This document shows, piece after piece, positions 26,369-36,665 of a stretch of 64,000 bases of DNA (positions are counted from its first letter, which is position 1; each line of letters opens with the position of its first letter). Source of the stretch: Atopomonas hussainii (GTDB lineage Bacteria; Pseudomonadota; Gammaproteobacteria; Pseudomonadales; Pseudomonadaceae); contig NZ_FOAS01000002.1 in NCBI RefSeq assembly GCF_900109735.1, positions 186,001-250,000 of the forward strand. The letters are read 5' to 3'. The notes beneath the pieces are model-generated. The model did no database searches, had not been told where the DNA came from, and saw only the letters and a list, made by a program, of their open reading frames with translations. Position numbers and translations under genes: made by a program.

Positions 26369-28191
26369 GGCTGGGACTCCTGTTGTTGCTGATACCAGAA
26401 CTTGCGCCGTAGCAGCTCGCTGGGCTCGTCGGGGATTTGTTTTAGCCATAGTTCAAGGGCGGCTTCGCGCTCGAAGTCGGGCAGAGCTTCGATACCGGCT
26501 AGGCCAATGTCGGCGCTGGGGTCGGCGGCTTCGCTGGAGGAGCTTTCTGGCGCGGTGGTCGCCTTGTTATCGGTTGACTCCGTTGCACTAGAAGACTCGG
26601 CCGGTGCGGGGCTGTCGTTGGCGGTATTGGCCTCGCCGCCTGTGCTGGCGCCGGCACCTTGTTGCTCGCTCGGGGTGCCGCTATTGCCGCTGCTGGGGCT
26701 TTGGTTGCCGGCTTCTGGCTGGGGCTGACCTTGTGGGTTGGCGGATTGGCCTTGCTGGCTGTCGTCAGCGTTTTGCCCAGCTTGCTGCTGCTCGCCTTGT
26801 GCGTCGTTTTGCCCGTTTTGCTCTTTTTGTTGCTGCTCTTGTTGTTTGAGCAGGGCCTCCACTAAGGCGCGATTGTCAGCGGCTTGGCTTAAGCCAGGGT
26901 CAAGATCCAGCGCTTCGTCATAGGCGGCCAGTGCGGCGCTTAGCTCGCCGGCTTTAGCCAGCGCGTTGCCGCGGTTGTAGTCGGCATTGGCGCCATCTTG
27001 GCGGGCCCACAGTTTGGCTGCCGCTTGGTAATCGCCGGCTTGGTAGAGGGCTTCGGCGCGCCAGGCTAAGTCGGCAAAGGTGCTGGCAGCGGCCGCCGCT
27101 TGTTGTTGATTGAGCAGGCGCTCGCCTTGCTGATCGGGGCGCAGCCATAAATCGTCCCAGCCAAATGCATTGGCCTGCTGGGGCAGGGGCAGGGTGAAGC
27201 ACAGCAAGAGCGCCATTAACCAGCCGCGCCGGGCGGCGCTGGCGGCGAGCAAGACCAGCGGCAGCAAGAGCCAGTAGCCTTGATCGTGCCAGCGGTTAAG
27301 GCGTTGTTCTTGGCTGCGTTGATAACCAAGCTGGCGCTGGTTGAGGCCCAGCGCGTCAATATCGCGGTTATCTAAGGTGGCCATGCTAAAGCCGGCGTCG
27401 ATGGCAGTGGCTTGTTGGGCTAATTGTGCGCTGTCGGTACGCGGCAAGACGATGCGCCCTTGTTGGTCTTTCAGCAGACTGCCGTCGCTTAACGGGATCG
27501 GCGCGCCTTCGGCAGTACCAAAGCCGAGTATCGACAGGCGTCCGGCATAGCTGTCTGTTTGCTCGCTAAGGGCTTGCTCGGCATCGGCGCTAATCGCGCT
27601 GGTCAGCAGCAGAATGCGCCCTTGTGGGCGCCCGCCTTGCTCCAGCAGCTTTACGGCGCGGGCGACGCCCAAATCGGCGCGTTGGCCTGCCAGCGGCATG
27701 ATGTCGGGCTTGACGGCATCCAGCAGATTGCGCGCGGTGCCGAGGTCATTCGACAGCGGCACTAAGGTGTGGCTGCTGCCGGCGTACACCACAATGCCGG
27801 TCAGGGCGTCGTCGCGGCTTTCCAGCAGGTCCATGATTTTGCGTTTGGCATGCGCTAAGCGGTTGGGCTGCACATCGCTGGCGAGCATGAACTGGCTGGC
27901 ATCCAAGACGATGACCAAAGCATCGCTACTGCGATAGCTGGGCTGTTCGAGTTTTTCCCAGCTGGGGCCGCTCAAGGCGAGTACGGCCAGCAGCCACGCG
28001 ATTGCCAACAGCGCTTTGGGTAAACGGCTGGGACGCACGTCGCGACCGCTCAATAGCCATGGGTGCAGCGCAACCGGCAGCAGGCTTTGCCACTGACCTA
28101 AGCGCTTAGCATGGCGCCATTGATACCAGCCGATCAGTGCCACGGGGATCAACAGCAGCAATAGGTAAGGGCGTTCAAAGTGCGGCCACAT
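26365..28191 (-). CDS. BatB/BatC-like VWA protein with TPR and low-complexity tail
   Basis: A 608-residue membrane protein. Two N-terminal hydrophobic helices (about 7-22 and 58-75) lead to a von Willebrand A domain (about 90-270), another helix pair (about 307-340), TPR repeats (about 365-450) and a Gln/Ser/Asn-rich tail. The VWA metal-site motif DxSxS reads DASQF (D97), so the second serine is lost. The ATG at 28191 is favoured: it forms TGATG with the upstream stop and GGAG is eight bases ahead; an ATG nine bases earlier has GGAG directly touching it. The layout is a BatB-BatC fusion. Confidence 0.85.
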   Translation of the reverse strand: MWPHFERPYLLLLLIPVALIGWYQWRHAKRLGQWQSLLPVALHPWLLSGRDVRPSRLPKALLAIAWLLAVLALSGPSWEKLEQPSYRSSDALVIVLDASQFMLASDVQPNRLAHAKRKIMDLLESRDDALTGIVVYAGSSHTLVPLSNDLGTARNLLDAVKPDIMPLAGQRADLGVARAVKLLEQGGRPQGRILLLTSAISADAEQALSEQTDSYAGRLSILGFGTAEGAPIPLSDGSLLKDQQGRIVLPRTDSAQLAQQATAIDAGFSMATLDNRDIDALGLNQRQLGYQRSQEQRLNRWHDQGYWLLLPLVLLAASAARRGWLMALLLCFTLPLPQQANAFGWDDLWLRPDQQGERLLNQQQAAAAASTFADLAWRAEALYQAGDYQAAAKLWARQDGANADYNRGNALAKAGELSAALAAYDEALDLDPGLSQAADNRALVEALLKQQEQQQKEQNGQNDAQGEQQQAGQNADDSQQGQSANPQGQPQPEAGNQSPSSGNSGTPSEQQGAGASTGGEANTANDSPAPAESSSATESTDNKATTAPESSSSEAADPSADIGLAGIEALPDFEREAALELWLKQIPDEPSELLRRKFWYQQQQESQP

Positions 28192-29192
28192 CAGCGCCAT
28201 CTCCGCGGTAACAACAAGCGCCAGTTATCTGGGCGCGCCAACCATAAACTACTGAGTAGCACGATCAGCAGCGGAATAAAGTACAGCGGCTGCACCGGGC
28301 GCACTTGATTGGCTTTTTGGTTGACCGGCTCTAAGCGGTCGAGGGTTTGCGCGATGCCTTCTAGCTCGTCAGCATTGCGGGCACGGAAGTATTCGCCGCC
28401 GGTGGTTTCGGCAATCGCTTGCAGGGTCGGCTCATCCAGATCAATACCCGGCTGAATGCCGAGCATGCCCAAAAGCGGCGATTCGCTGGCATCGCTGCCA
28501 ATGCCGATGGTGTAGATGCGAATGCCTTCTTCGCGGGCCAGACGCGCGGCGGTCATGGGCATGACTTGTCCGGCGGTGTTGGCGCCGTCGGTAATCAGCA
28601 CCAGCACGCGTGCTTGCGCGGGGCGCAAACGCAGGCGCTTGATGCCAAGGCCGATGGCATCACCGATCGCGGTGTCGGGGCCGGCGATATTAACCACGCT
28701 TTCATCTAACCAAGTGCTGACGGTTTTGCGGTCGAAGGTCAGCGGCGCCTGCAGATAGGCTTGCGAGCCGAACAAGATCAGCCCGACGCGATCACCGATG
28801 CGGCTTTCAATAAACGGGGTAAACAGGTTTTTCACCAATTGAAGGCGAGTGACTTCTTCTTTTTGCCAGCGCATGTCGGTGTGCTGCATCGAGCCAGATA
28901 CATCCACCGCCAACAGCAAATCGCGCCCCGAGGCACTTAGCGGCAGGGGCGAGCCGACCCATTCTGGGCGGGCTAAGGCCAGCACTAACAATAGCCACAG
29001 GCCGGCCGGCGCTAGCTGGCGGCGCCATGGCGGCAGCGGGCGCAGGGCGCGGCGCTGGCTGAGCTGTTCCAGCTCGTCCATAAAGCTGATTTGCAGCGCG
29101 GCCTCATCGCCACGCGCCGGCGGTAGCCATTGGCGCAGTAACCACGGCAGCGGCAGGAGGAGAAAGGCCCACGGCCACGCCAACTCAAGCAT
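28191..29192 (-). CDS. BatA-like VWA protein
   Basis: A 333-residue inner-membrane protein with hydrophobic helices at about 5-20 and 60-76, a von Willebrand A domain with an intact metal site DVSGS (97-101), and a C-terminal helix (about 305-322, FIPLLIVLLSSLWLA). The metal-binding VWA face probably contacts the MoxR ATPase or other Bat proteins. The ATG at 29192 starts inside the end of the DUF4381 gene; the longer frame to 29324 is unlikely since it lies wholly within that gene. Confidence 0.87.
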   Translation of the reverse strand: MLELAWPWAFLLLPLPWLLRQWLPPARGDEAALQISFMDELEQLSQRRALRPLPPWRRQLAPAGLWLLLVLALARPEWVGSPLPLSASGRDLLLAVDVSGSMQHTDMRWQKEEVTRLQLVKNLFTPFIESRIGDRVGLILFGSQAYLQAPLTFDRKTVSTWLDESVVNIAGPDTAIGDAIGLGIKRLRLRPAQARVLVLITDGANTAGQVMPMTAARLAREEGIRIYTIGIGSDASESPLLGMLGIQPGIDLDEPTLQAIAETTGGEYFRARNADELEGIAQTLDRLEPVNQKANQVRPVQPLYFIPLLIVLLSSLWLARPDNWRLLLPRRWR

Positions 29193-29685
29193 GTTGGCGA
29201 ATCCAGGTATCCACCGCTTGGCGCAGGCGGTTGCTGGTGGCCAGCGGTAAGCGGATATCGGCTTTGTACTGGCCTTCGACCAACACCATAAAGCGCGATA
29301 AGCCAGCGGCGGTGCAACGGCCATCTAAAAACAGCAGCCAAGCGCGGCCCGACAAGGTTTGGCAGTGCGCATCGGGGTAGCGCACTAAACACAGGCGCTT
29401 GAGTAGCTGATTGAGCGCTTGCAGCCACGGGCCGGCGCTGTCTTGCTCGTCGGGCAGTGGTAGTTGTTGTAGTTCGCGCAGTGCGGCGAGTTGTAGCGGG
29501 TCGAGGGCTTGGCCGACTTTGGGCTTTTGGGTTTTTTGCTTCTGTGGCCGCTTGCGCCATGCCCAGACCGCCAGCCACGGCAAGGCGAGGGCGAAGGCCG
29601 CGAGCAGCCACCAGCCGGGCGCCGGGGGCCACCAGGCAATGGCCTCGGGCAGTAGGTTAGGTTTTAGGGCGTCGAGCGGGTTCAT
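29185..29685 (-). CDS. DUF4381 membrane protein
   Basis: A 166-residue protein with one transmembrane helix (about 25-44, GWWLLAAFALALPWLAVWAW) preceded by the family start LDALKPNLLPEAIAWWPPAPG. The remaining soluble part is helical. It belongs to the set of small membrane proteins carried between DUF58 and BatA in MoxR operons. Its ATG at 29685 overlaps the DUF58 stop by one base (TAATG). The longer frame to 29793 is rejected since it lies in the DUF58 gene. Confidence 0.85.
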   Translation of the reverse strand: MNPLDALKPNLLPEAIAWWPPAPGWWLLAAFALALPWLAVWAWRKRPQKQKTQKPKVGQALDPLQLAALRELQQLPLPDEQDSAGPWLQALNQLLKRLCLVRYPDAHCQTLSGRAWLLFLDGRCTAAGLSRFMVLVEGQYKADIRLPLATSNRLRQAVDTWIRQHA

Positions 29686-30623
29686 TAGCGGCCGCTCAAG
29701 GGTTGTAGGTGCTGCACCAGTTGTTGCAGCCCGGTTTGTCGGGTGTCTAACGGCAGCAGTGGCACGGCCAAACGTTGCGCTAAGTTGCGCCAACGTTGTT
29801 GGCGTTTTTCGGCGATTTGGTCGTAGCCGCTTTGCAGGCTGGGTAGGTCGGTGTCTAAGCGCAGCTCGCGGCCGCTTTGCGCAAAACGCAGGCGGCCAGT
29901 TTGTGGCAGGTGATGATCCAGCGGATCGGAGAGCGGCATCAGGACAAGATCGTTATGCCGCGCCAGCAGGCTTAGCTGCGCTTCGGACTGATCGCCCAGC
30001 GCACGCTCATCGCAAATGATGAACAGCAAACTGCCGGGGCGCAGCACTTCGCGACTACGGCGCAGGGCGATGGTGAAAGGCTCTTGCCCCGGCGACCAAT
30101 GCTCGCTAGAGAGCAGCTGATTGGCGTGGCTTAAGCGGTTTAAAAACTGCAGCAGGCTTTGCTTGCGGCGCCGTGGGCGGATTTCGTGCCACTCGCGATC
30201 GCTAAATACCAAGCCGCCCACACGGTCGTTATGCGCCAGTGCGGCCCAGCCGATCAGGCTGGCTAACTCGGCGGCAAGCACCGACTTTAAACGTTCGCCA
30301 GAGCCAAAGAAGGTGCGCCGGCTTTGCTCCACGAGAATAAACACCGGGCGCTCGCGTTCTTCGTGATACAGCTTAGTGTGCGGCTCTTGGGTGCGTGCGG
30401 TAACGCGCCAGTCGATGGAGCGCACGTCGTCGCCGGGTAAATAGGCGCGCACTTGGTCGAAGTCCACGCCACGGCCACGCAGGCGCGAATGGTGCAGGCC
30501 CACCAATGGGCTGCGCCGGCTGGCGGTGGAGAACAGCTGGAACTCGCGAATATGGTGGCGCAGCGCGACCAGCTCGTTCAGGCTGACGCGCACGCCGGGC
30601 AGTGGGGCCAGTCCCAGACTCAT
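29685..30623 (-). CDS. DUF58 domain protein
   Basis: A 312-residue protein with the DUF58 core: the RGRGVDFDQVRAYLPGDDVR segment (about 50-69) followed by SIDWRVTART and, further on, VFILVEQSRRTFFGSG, a VWA-like fold in which the first Asp of the metal site is replaced by Glu. It is always coupled to MoxR and VWA genes and is thought to act with the ATPase as a chaperone complex. It starts seven bases after the moxR stop. Confidence 0.9.
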   Translation of the reverse strand: MSLGLAPLPGVRVSLNELVALRHHIREFQLFSTASRRSPLVGLHHSRLRGRGVDFDQVRAYLPGDDVRSIDWRVTARTQEPHTKLYHEERERPVFILVEQSRRTFFGSGERLKSVLAAELASLIGWAALAHNDRVGGLVFSDREWHEIRPRRRKQSLLQFLNRLSHANQLLSSEHWSPGQEPFTIALRRSREVLRPGSLLFIICDERALGDQSEAQLSLLARHNDLVLMPLSDPLDHHLPQTGRLRFAQSGRELRLDTDLPSLQSGYDQIAEKRQQRWRNLAQRLAVPLLPLDTRQTGLQQLVQHLQPLSGR

Positions 30624-30630
30624 AGCGGCC

Positions 30631-31590
30631 TCAGGCGACGGCGACCACGTCGAGCAGACGCTGGATCACCCGGTCTTGGTCGATGCCGGCGGCTTCGGCC
30701 TCGAACGACAAAATCAGCCGGTGGCGCAGTACATCGGGCAGCACGGCTTGAATATCCTCGGGGCTAACAAAGTCGCGCCCGGCGAGCCACGCATGGGCAC
30801 GCGCGCAGCGATCCAGCGCAATCGAGCCACGCGGGCTGGCGCCATAGCTGATCCAGTCCGCCAGCTCGGCATCAAAGCGCGCCGGGGTGCGGGTGGCGAC
30901 GATCAGCTGCACCAGGTATTCCTCCACCGCATCGGCCATGTACAGGCCCAGCACTTCGCGGCGGGCGATAAAAATCGCTTCTTGCGACACCGGCTGAGTC
31001 GGCGGCGCTTCGCCGTGCAAGGCTTCACCACGGGCCAGTTGCAGAATGCGCCGCTCGACTTGCGCATCCGGGAAGCCGATTTTTACGTGCATGAGAAAAC
31101 GGTCGAGCTGCGCTTCGGGCAGCGGGTAAGTGCCTTCTTGTTCGATAGGGTTTTGCGTGGCCATCACCATAAACAGCGGCGGCAGCGGGTAGGTTTCTAA
31201 GCCCACGCTGATCTGCCGCTCGCCCATGGCTTCCAGCAGCGCCGATTGCACTTTGGCCGGTGCGCGGTTGATCTCGTCAGCCAGCACCAGGTGGTGAAAG
31301 ATCGGGCCGCGTTGGAACTGAAAACTGCCGGTTTCCGGGCGGAAGATCTCGGTGCCGGTGATATCCGCTGGGAGCAAGTCAGGGGTGAACTGGATGCGGT
31401 GGAAGTCCGCCTCCATGCCGTCGGCCAACTCTTTAATGGCGCGCGTCTTGGCAAGCCCCGGCGCGCCTTCCACCAATAAATGGCCGTCAGCCAGCAGGGT
31501 AATCAGCAGGCGTTCGACTAAACGTTCCTGGCCGATGATCTGACTTGAAAGAAATTGTCGCAGCGATACAAGCGCTTCGCGGTGATCCAT
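30631..31590 (-). CDS. MoxR-family AAA+ ATPase
   Basis: A 319-residue AAA+ ATPase. Walker A is EGAPGLAKT (about 37-45), the helix-2 insert region with QFTPDLLPADITGTE follows, Walker B is LVLADEINRAPAK, sensor 1 MVMATQNPIEQEGTYPLPEAQLDRF, and the lid domain carries GASPRGS. The ATG at 31590 is preferred to a TTG at 31602. It heads a six-gene minus-strand operon (moxR, DUF58, DUF4381, batA, batB/C, batD) with every junction overlapping or within seven bases. Such ATPases mature or insert metal centres or remodel VWA partners. Confidence 0.93.
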   Translation of the reverse strand: MDHREALVSLRQFLSSQIIGQERLVERLLITLLADGHLLVEGAPGLAKTRAIKELADGMEADFHRIQFTPDLLPADITGTEIFRPETGSFQFQRGPIFHHLVLADEINRAPAKVQSALLEAMGERQISVGLETYPLPPLFMVMATQNPIEQEGTYPLPEAQLDRFLMHVKIGFPDAQVERRILQLARGEALHGEAPPTQPVSQEAIFIARREVLGLYMADAVEEYLVQLIVATRTPARFDAELADWISYGASPRGSIALDRCARAHAWLAGRDFVSPEDIQAVLPDVLRHRLILSFEAEAAGIDQDRVIQRLLDVVAVA

Positions 31591-31751
31591 CAGTAAGCTC
31601 AACCTTAAAAGTGACTGGCTGGTCGTAGCGGATTGTTATTAGCCGGCGTCACTTTAAAGCATCTCTGCCAGCTTCGACTAATCTTGCTTGGCAGAAGCTC
31701 GTTTTACATCACAGCAAAGAACAATGATCCCAGCAATGGAGTGACCCAAGC

Positions 31752-34700
31752 ATGGCGTTCTTCACCGCGGCCAGCAAAACCGATTTTCAGCATCAACTGC
31801 AGTCGGCGCTCGCGCAGCACTTGAGCGAGGCCGACTTACCAAAAGTGAGTCGCTTCGCCGAGCATTTCTTCGGCATTATCTCGTTAGACGAATTAACCCA
31901 ACGGCGCTTTGCCGACTTGGTTGGCAGCACAGTGTCATCGTGGCAGTTTGTCGATCAGTTCGATGGCGGCAAGCCCAAGGTGCGGGTATTTAACCCCGAC
32001 TACGAGAAGCATGGCTGGCAGTCGACCCACACGGTGGTCGAGGTGCTGCAACGCGACATGCCGTTCTTGGTGGACTCCGTGCGCATGGAGCTAACCCAGC
32101 AGGGCTACAACCTGCACACCCTGCAAAACTCGGTGTGGCAGGTCGAGCGCAACAAGCAGGGCAAAGTCACCACACTGCACGCGCCGGGTGAGTCGAGCAA
32201 AAACAGCGTTGGCGAGGCGATCATTCATATCGAGATCGACCGCTGCGCCACCACCGGCGAGATGAAAGCGCTGGAGAAAAGCCTGCATGCGGCACTGGCC
32301 GATGTAGAGCTGGCCGTCAGCGATTTCACTGCCATGAAAGCCAAGGTCGTTGAGCTGATTGGCTGGATGGGCAAAGCCAAACTGCCCGTCGCCAAAGCAG
32401 AACTGGCCGAAGCCAAGCAATTCTTGGAGTGGCTGGCCAATGACCACTTCACCTTCTTGGGTTACGAAGAGTTCACCCTGAAAACCGCCAAGAATGGCCA
32501 AGCAGCGGTTGAGTACAACGCCGAGGCTTCGCTGGGCTTGAGCAAGTCGATGCGCGCCAACCTAAAGCCTGCCGACGCAGCGGTGAGCGAGGCAGCGGTC
32601 AGCTATCTGCGCGAGCCGCTGTTGCTGAGCTTTGCCAAAGCCGCGACCCCATCCAAAGTGCACCGCCCGACCTACCCAGATTATGTGTCGATCCGCGAGA
32701 TCAACGCCAAGGGCGAAGTGGTTAAAGAGTGCCGCTTTATGGGCTTGTACACATCGATGGTGTACAGCATCAGCGTTAAAGAGATTCCTTACATTCGGCA
32801 GAAGGTCGAGGCGGTCAAAGCCAAGTGCACCTTCGACCAGCACTCGCACTTAGGCAAAGAAATGAGCCAAGTACTCGAAGTGCTGCCGCGTGATGATTTA
32901 TTCCAAACCCCGGTGGATGAACTGTTCAACACCACCTTGAGTATTGTGCAGATTCAAGAGCGCCACAAAGTGCGCCTGTTCCTGCGTAAAGACCCGTACA
33001 GCCGTTTTGCTTACTGTTTGGTGTACGTGCCGCGCGACATGTACTCCACGGAAATTCGCAAGAAAATTCAGCAGGTGCTGATGGAGCGCATGCAAGCGCA
33101 GGATTGCGAGTTCTGGACCTTCTTCTCCGAGTCGGTGCTGGCGCGGGTGCAGTTTATTCTGCGCTTGGACAGCGACAAGCCGATGACCGTCGATGTGGCC
33201 CAGTTGGAGCGCGAAGTGGTGCAGGCTTGCCGCAGCTGGCAAGACGACTTCGCCGGCTTAACCGTGGAAAACTTCGGTGAGGCCAAAGGCACGGAGTTGC
33301 TCGCTGACTTCCCCAATGGCTTCCCGGCGGGCTATCGCGAGCGCTTTATGCCGCACTCGGCCGTGGTGGATATGCGCCACCTGATGAGCCTAGGCGATGA
33401 AACGCCGCTGGTGATGAGCTTCTACCAGCCGCTGCAACAGGGCGACGACCTGTTGCACTGCAAGCTGTATCACGCGGACTCGCCGTTACAGTTGTCGGAC
33501 GTGTTGCCGATTCTGGAAAACTTAGGCCTGCGCGTGGTGGGTGAATTCCCCTATCGCCTGCGCCGCGCCGATGGCAAAGAGTTCTGGATTCACGATTTCG
33601 CCTTCACCAAGCCGCAAGGCGTGGAGGTGGATATCCAAGCGCTGAACAGCGTCTATCAGGATGCCTTTATCCACATCAGCACCGGCCAAGCGGAGAACGA
33701 TGCGTTTAACCGCCTGGTACTCATGGCCGGTATGCCGTGGCGCGAAGTGGCGCTGTTGCGTGCCTACGCCCGCTACTTGAAGCAAATCCGCTTGGGTTTT
33801 GATCTGGCCTACATCGCCAATACCTTGGTCAACCATGTGGACATCGCCAAGGAGCTGGTGCGCTTGTTCAAAACGCGTTTTTATCTGGCGCGCAAGATGA
33901 GCAAGCAAGATATGGCCGACAAGCAAGAGAAGCTGGAACAGGCCATTCTCGATGCGCTGGATAACGTCGCCGTGCTCAACGAAGACCGCATCCTGCGCCG
34001 CTACATGGACTTGATCAAAGCCACCCAGCGCACCAACTTTTACCAAACCCAAGCCAACGGCGAGCCCAAGCGTTACTTCAGCTTTAAGCTCACCCCACGG
34101 GCGATTCCGGATATTCCGCGTCCGGTGCCGATGTTCGAAATCTTCGTCTACAGCCCACGCGTGGAAGGTGTGCACCTGCGCGGCGGCAAAGTAGCGCGCG
34201 GTGGCTTGCGTTGGTCAGACCGTGAGGAAGACTACCGCACCGAAGTGCTGGGCCTCGTGAAAGCCCAGCAGGTGAAGAACGCGGTGATCGTACCGGTGGG
34301 CGCTAAAGGCGGCTTTATTCCGCGTCGTCTGCCCGTGGGCGGAACGCGCGATGAGATTCAATCGGAGGCGATTGCCTGCTACCGCATCTTTATCTCGGGC
34401 CTTTTGGATATCACCGACAACCTAAAAGAAGGCGCGGTGATTCCGCCGACCAACGTGGTGCGTCACGACCCCGATGACCCGTATTTGGTGGTCGCGGCGG
34501 ACAAAGGCACAGCGACCTTCTCGGATATCGCCAACGGCATCGCTAAGGATTACAACTTCTGGCTTGGCGATGCGTTCGCCTCGGGCGGCTCAGCCGGTTA
34601 CGACCACAAAGGCATGGGCATCACCGCTAAAGGCGGCTGGGTGAGCGTGCAGCGCCACTTCCGCGAGAAGGGCATTAATGTGCAGGAAGACACCGTGACC

Positions 34701-36617
34701 GTGATCGGTATCGGTGACATGGCCGGTGACGTGTTCGGTAACGGCATGCTGCTGTCGGAAAAACTCGCCGTGGTGGCGGCGTTTAACCACATGCACATCT
34801 TTATCGACCCCAACCCCGATGTGGCCGCGAGCTTTGCTGAGCGTAAGCGCTTGTTCGAACTGCCGCGCTCTAGCTGGTCCGATTACAACGCCAAGCTGAT
34901 CTCCAAAGGCGGCGGGGTATTCGAGCGTAGCTTGAAGAGCATCGCCATTAGCCCAGAAATGAAAGCGCGCTTTGATATCAAAGCCGACAAACTTAACCCC
35001 ACTGAGTTGATTCATGCGCTGCTTAAAGCACCGGTCGATTTGATTTGGAACGGCGGTATCGGCACTTACGTTAAAGCCAGCAGCGAAACCCACACCGATG
35101 TGGGCGACAAAGCCAACGATGGCCTGCGCGTAAACGGTAACGAGCTGCGCGCCAAAGTGTTTGGCGAAGGCGGTAACTTGGGCATGACCCAGCTGGGCCG
35201 TGTCGAATTTGGCTTAAAAGGCGGTGCGGGTAATACCGACTTTATCGATAACGCTGGCGGCGTAGACTGCTCCGACCATGAGGTGAACATTAAGATTCTC
35301 CTCAACGAAGTGCTGTCGGCCGGCGACATGACCGAGAAGCAGCGCAACACCTTGCTGGCCAAGATGACCGATGACGTCGGCCACTTAGTGCTCGGCAATA
35401 ACTACAAGCAAACTCAAGCCCTGTCGCTGGCCCAGCGCGGCGCCTTGGGTCGCTTGGGCGAGTACCGCCGCTTAATGAATGCGCTAGAAAGCGCCGGCAA
35501 GCTCGACCGCGCGTTGGAGTTTTTACCCACCGATGAGCAGCTCAATGAGCGCACCGCACAAGGCAAGGGCTTAACCCGCCCAGAGCTGTCGGTGCTGGTG
35601 TCGTACAGCAAGATCGACCTCAAAGAAGAGCTGCTCAAGTCCAACGTGCCGGATGACGACTATCTGGCGCAGGAGATGAAAACGGCCTTCCCCGCGCAGT
35701 TGGTGAAGAAATTCCCCGAGGTGCTGCCGCGTCACCGTCTGAAGCGCGAGATTGTCGCCACGCAGATTGCTAACGACTTGGTCAATCACATGGGCTGTAC
35801 CTTCGTGCAGCGTTTGAAAGAGTCCACCGGGGCCAGTGCTGCGCAAGTGGCCAAGGCCTATGTGGTGGCGCGTGATGTGTTCAACCTGCACGGCTGGTGG
35901 GCAGCGATTGAAGCGCTGGATTACAAAATGCCCGCCGATTTGCAGCTGGCGCTGATGGAAGAGCTGATGCGCTTAGGTCGTCGTGCCACCCGTTGGTTCT
36001 TGCGCAATCGCCGCAGCGAGCTGGATGCCGCTAAAGACGTGGCTTACTTTGCCCCGCGCGTGGCCGAGCTGTCGGGTCGCTTAGAGCAACTGCTCGGCGG
36101 TGCAGCGAAGCAAGACTGGGCCAAGCGCTTTGATAAGTACACCCACGTTGGCGTGCCAGAAGCTGTCGCCCGTGTGGTGGCTGGCACCAGTCACTTGTAC
36201 ACCTTGCTGCCAATCATCGAAGCCGGTGAGGCCAGCGGCCAAGCACCGGAGCGTGTTGGGCATGTGTACTACAAGGTGGCCGACGAGCTGGATCTGGACT
36301 GGTACGGCTTGCAAATCAACGACCTGAAAGTGGAAAACAACTGGCAGGCGTTGGCGCGTGAAGCCTATCGCGATGATCTGGATTGGCAGCAGCGGGCCAT
36401 TACTGTGTCGGTGCTGATGCAAGCCGGCAAAGGCGATGACCTCGACAAGCCCTTGGGCGAGTGGCTGGAGCAGCAAAAGCCCTTGGTCAAACGCTGGCGC
36501 AGCATGCTCAGCGAGCTACGTGCGGCCAACACCGACGATTACGCCATGTACGCTGTGGCGAATCGGGAGCTATTGGATTTAGCGCAGAGCGGCCAGCACG
36601 GCGTTTGTATTCCTTAA
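31752..36617 (+). CDS. gdhB: NAD-specific glutamate dehydrogenase, large (180 kDa) type
   Basis: Oxidatively deaminates glutamate to 2-oxoglutarate with NAD. The 1621-residue length fits the giant GDH found in Pseudomonas and related bacteria. The N-terminal half has ACT-like regulatory modules (about 30-700). The catalytic region includes LRGGKVARGGLRWSDREEDY (about 814-833), PVGAKGGF with the substrate lysine, ATFSDIANGIAKDYNFWLGD, and GIGDMAGDVFGNGM of the NAD-binding part. A long helical C-terminal domain follows. In relatives it is controlled by arginine and glutamate as effectors. It stands alone with a terminator after it. Confidence 0.96.
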   Translation: MAFFTAASKTDFQHQLQSALAQHLSEADLPKVSRFAEHFFGIISLDELTQRRFADLVGSTVSSWQFVDQFDGGKPKVRVFNPDYEKHGWQSTHTVVEVLQRDMPFLVDSVRMELTQQGYNLHTLQNSVWQVERNKQGKVTTLHAPGESSKNSVGEAIIHIEIDRCATTGEMKALEKSLHAALADVELAVSDFTAMKAKVVELIGWMGKAKLPVAKAELAEAKQFLEWLANDHFTFLGYEEFTLKTAKNGQAAVEYNAEASLGLSKSMRANLKPADAAVSEAAVSYLREPLLLSFAKAATPSKVHRPTYPDYVSIREINAKGEVVKECRFMGLYTSMVYSISVKEIPYIRQKVEAVKAKCTFDQHSHLGKEMSQVLEVLPRDDLFQTPVDELFNTTLSIVQIQERHKVRLFLRKDPYSRFAYCLVYVPRDMYSTEIRKKIQQVLMERMQAQDCEFWTFFSESVLARVQFILRLDSDKPMTVDVAQLEREVVQACRSWQDDFAGLTVENFGEAKGTELLADFPNGFPAGYRERFMPHSAVVDMRHLMSLGDETPLVMSFYQPLQQGDDLLHCKLYHADSPLQLSDVLPILENLGLRVVGEFPYRLRRADGKEFWIHDFAFTKPQGVEVDIQALNSVYQDAFIHISTGQAENDAFNRLVLMAGMPWREVALLRAYARYLKQIRLGFDLAYIANTLVNHVDIAKELVRLFKTRFYLARKMSKQDMADKQEKLEQAILDALDNVAVLNEDRILRRYMDLIKATQRTNFYQTQANGEPKRYFSFKLTPRAIPDIPRPVPMFEIFVYSPRVEGVHLRGGKVARGGLRWSDREEDYRTEVLGLVKAQQVKNAVIVPVGAKGGFIPRRLPVGGTRDEIQSEAIACYRIFISGLLDITDNLKEGAVIPPTNVVRHDPDDPYLVVAADKGTATFSDIANGIAKDYNFWLGDAFASGGSAGYDHKGMGITAKGGWVSVQRHFREKGINVQEDTVTVIGIGDMAGDVFGNGMLLSEKLAVVAAFNHMHIFIDPNPDVAASFAERKRLFELPRSSWSDYNAKLISKGGGVFERSLKSIAISPEMKARFDIKADKLNPTELIHALLKAPVDLIWNGGIGTYVKASSETHTDVGDKANDGLRVNGNELRAKVFGEGGNLGMTQLGRVEFGLKGGAGNTDFIDNAGGVDCSDHEVNIKILLNEVLSAGDMTEKQRNTLLAKMTDDVGHLVLGNNYKQTQALSLAQRGALGRLGEYRRLMNALESAGKLDRALEFLPTDEQLNERTAQGKGLTRPELSVLVSYSKIDLKEELLKSNVPDDDYLAQEMKTAFPAQLVKKFPEVLPRHRLKREIVATQIANDLVNHMGCTFVQRLKESTGASAAQVAKAYVVARDVFNLHGWWAAIEALDYKMPADLQLALMEELMRLGRRATRWFLRNRRSELDAAKDVAYFAPRVAELSGRLEQLLGGAAKQDWAKRFDKYTHVGVPEAVARVVAGTSHLYTLLPIIEAGEASGQAPERVGHVYYKVADELDLDWYGLQINDLKVENNWQALAREAYRDDLDWQQRAITVSVLMQAGKGDDLDKPLGEWLEQQKPLVKRWRSMLSELRAANTDDYAMYAVANRELLDLAQSGQHGVCIP

Positions 36618-36665
36618 ACAGGCACGGCGTTAGTTCTTCTTAGAAGGCTAATGTGCGTTCAAGCA

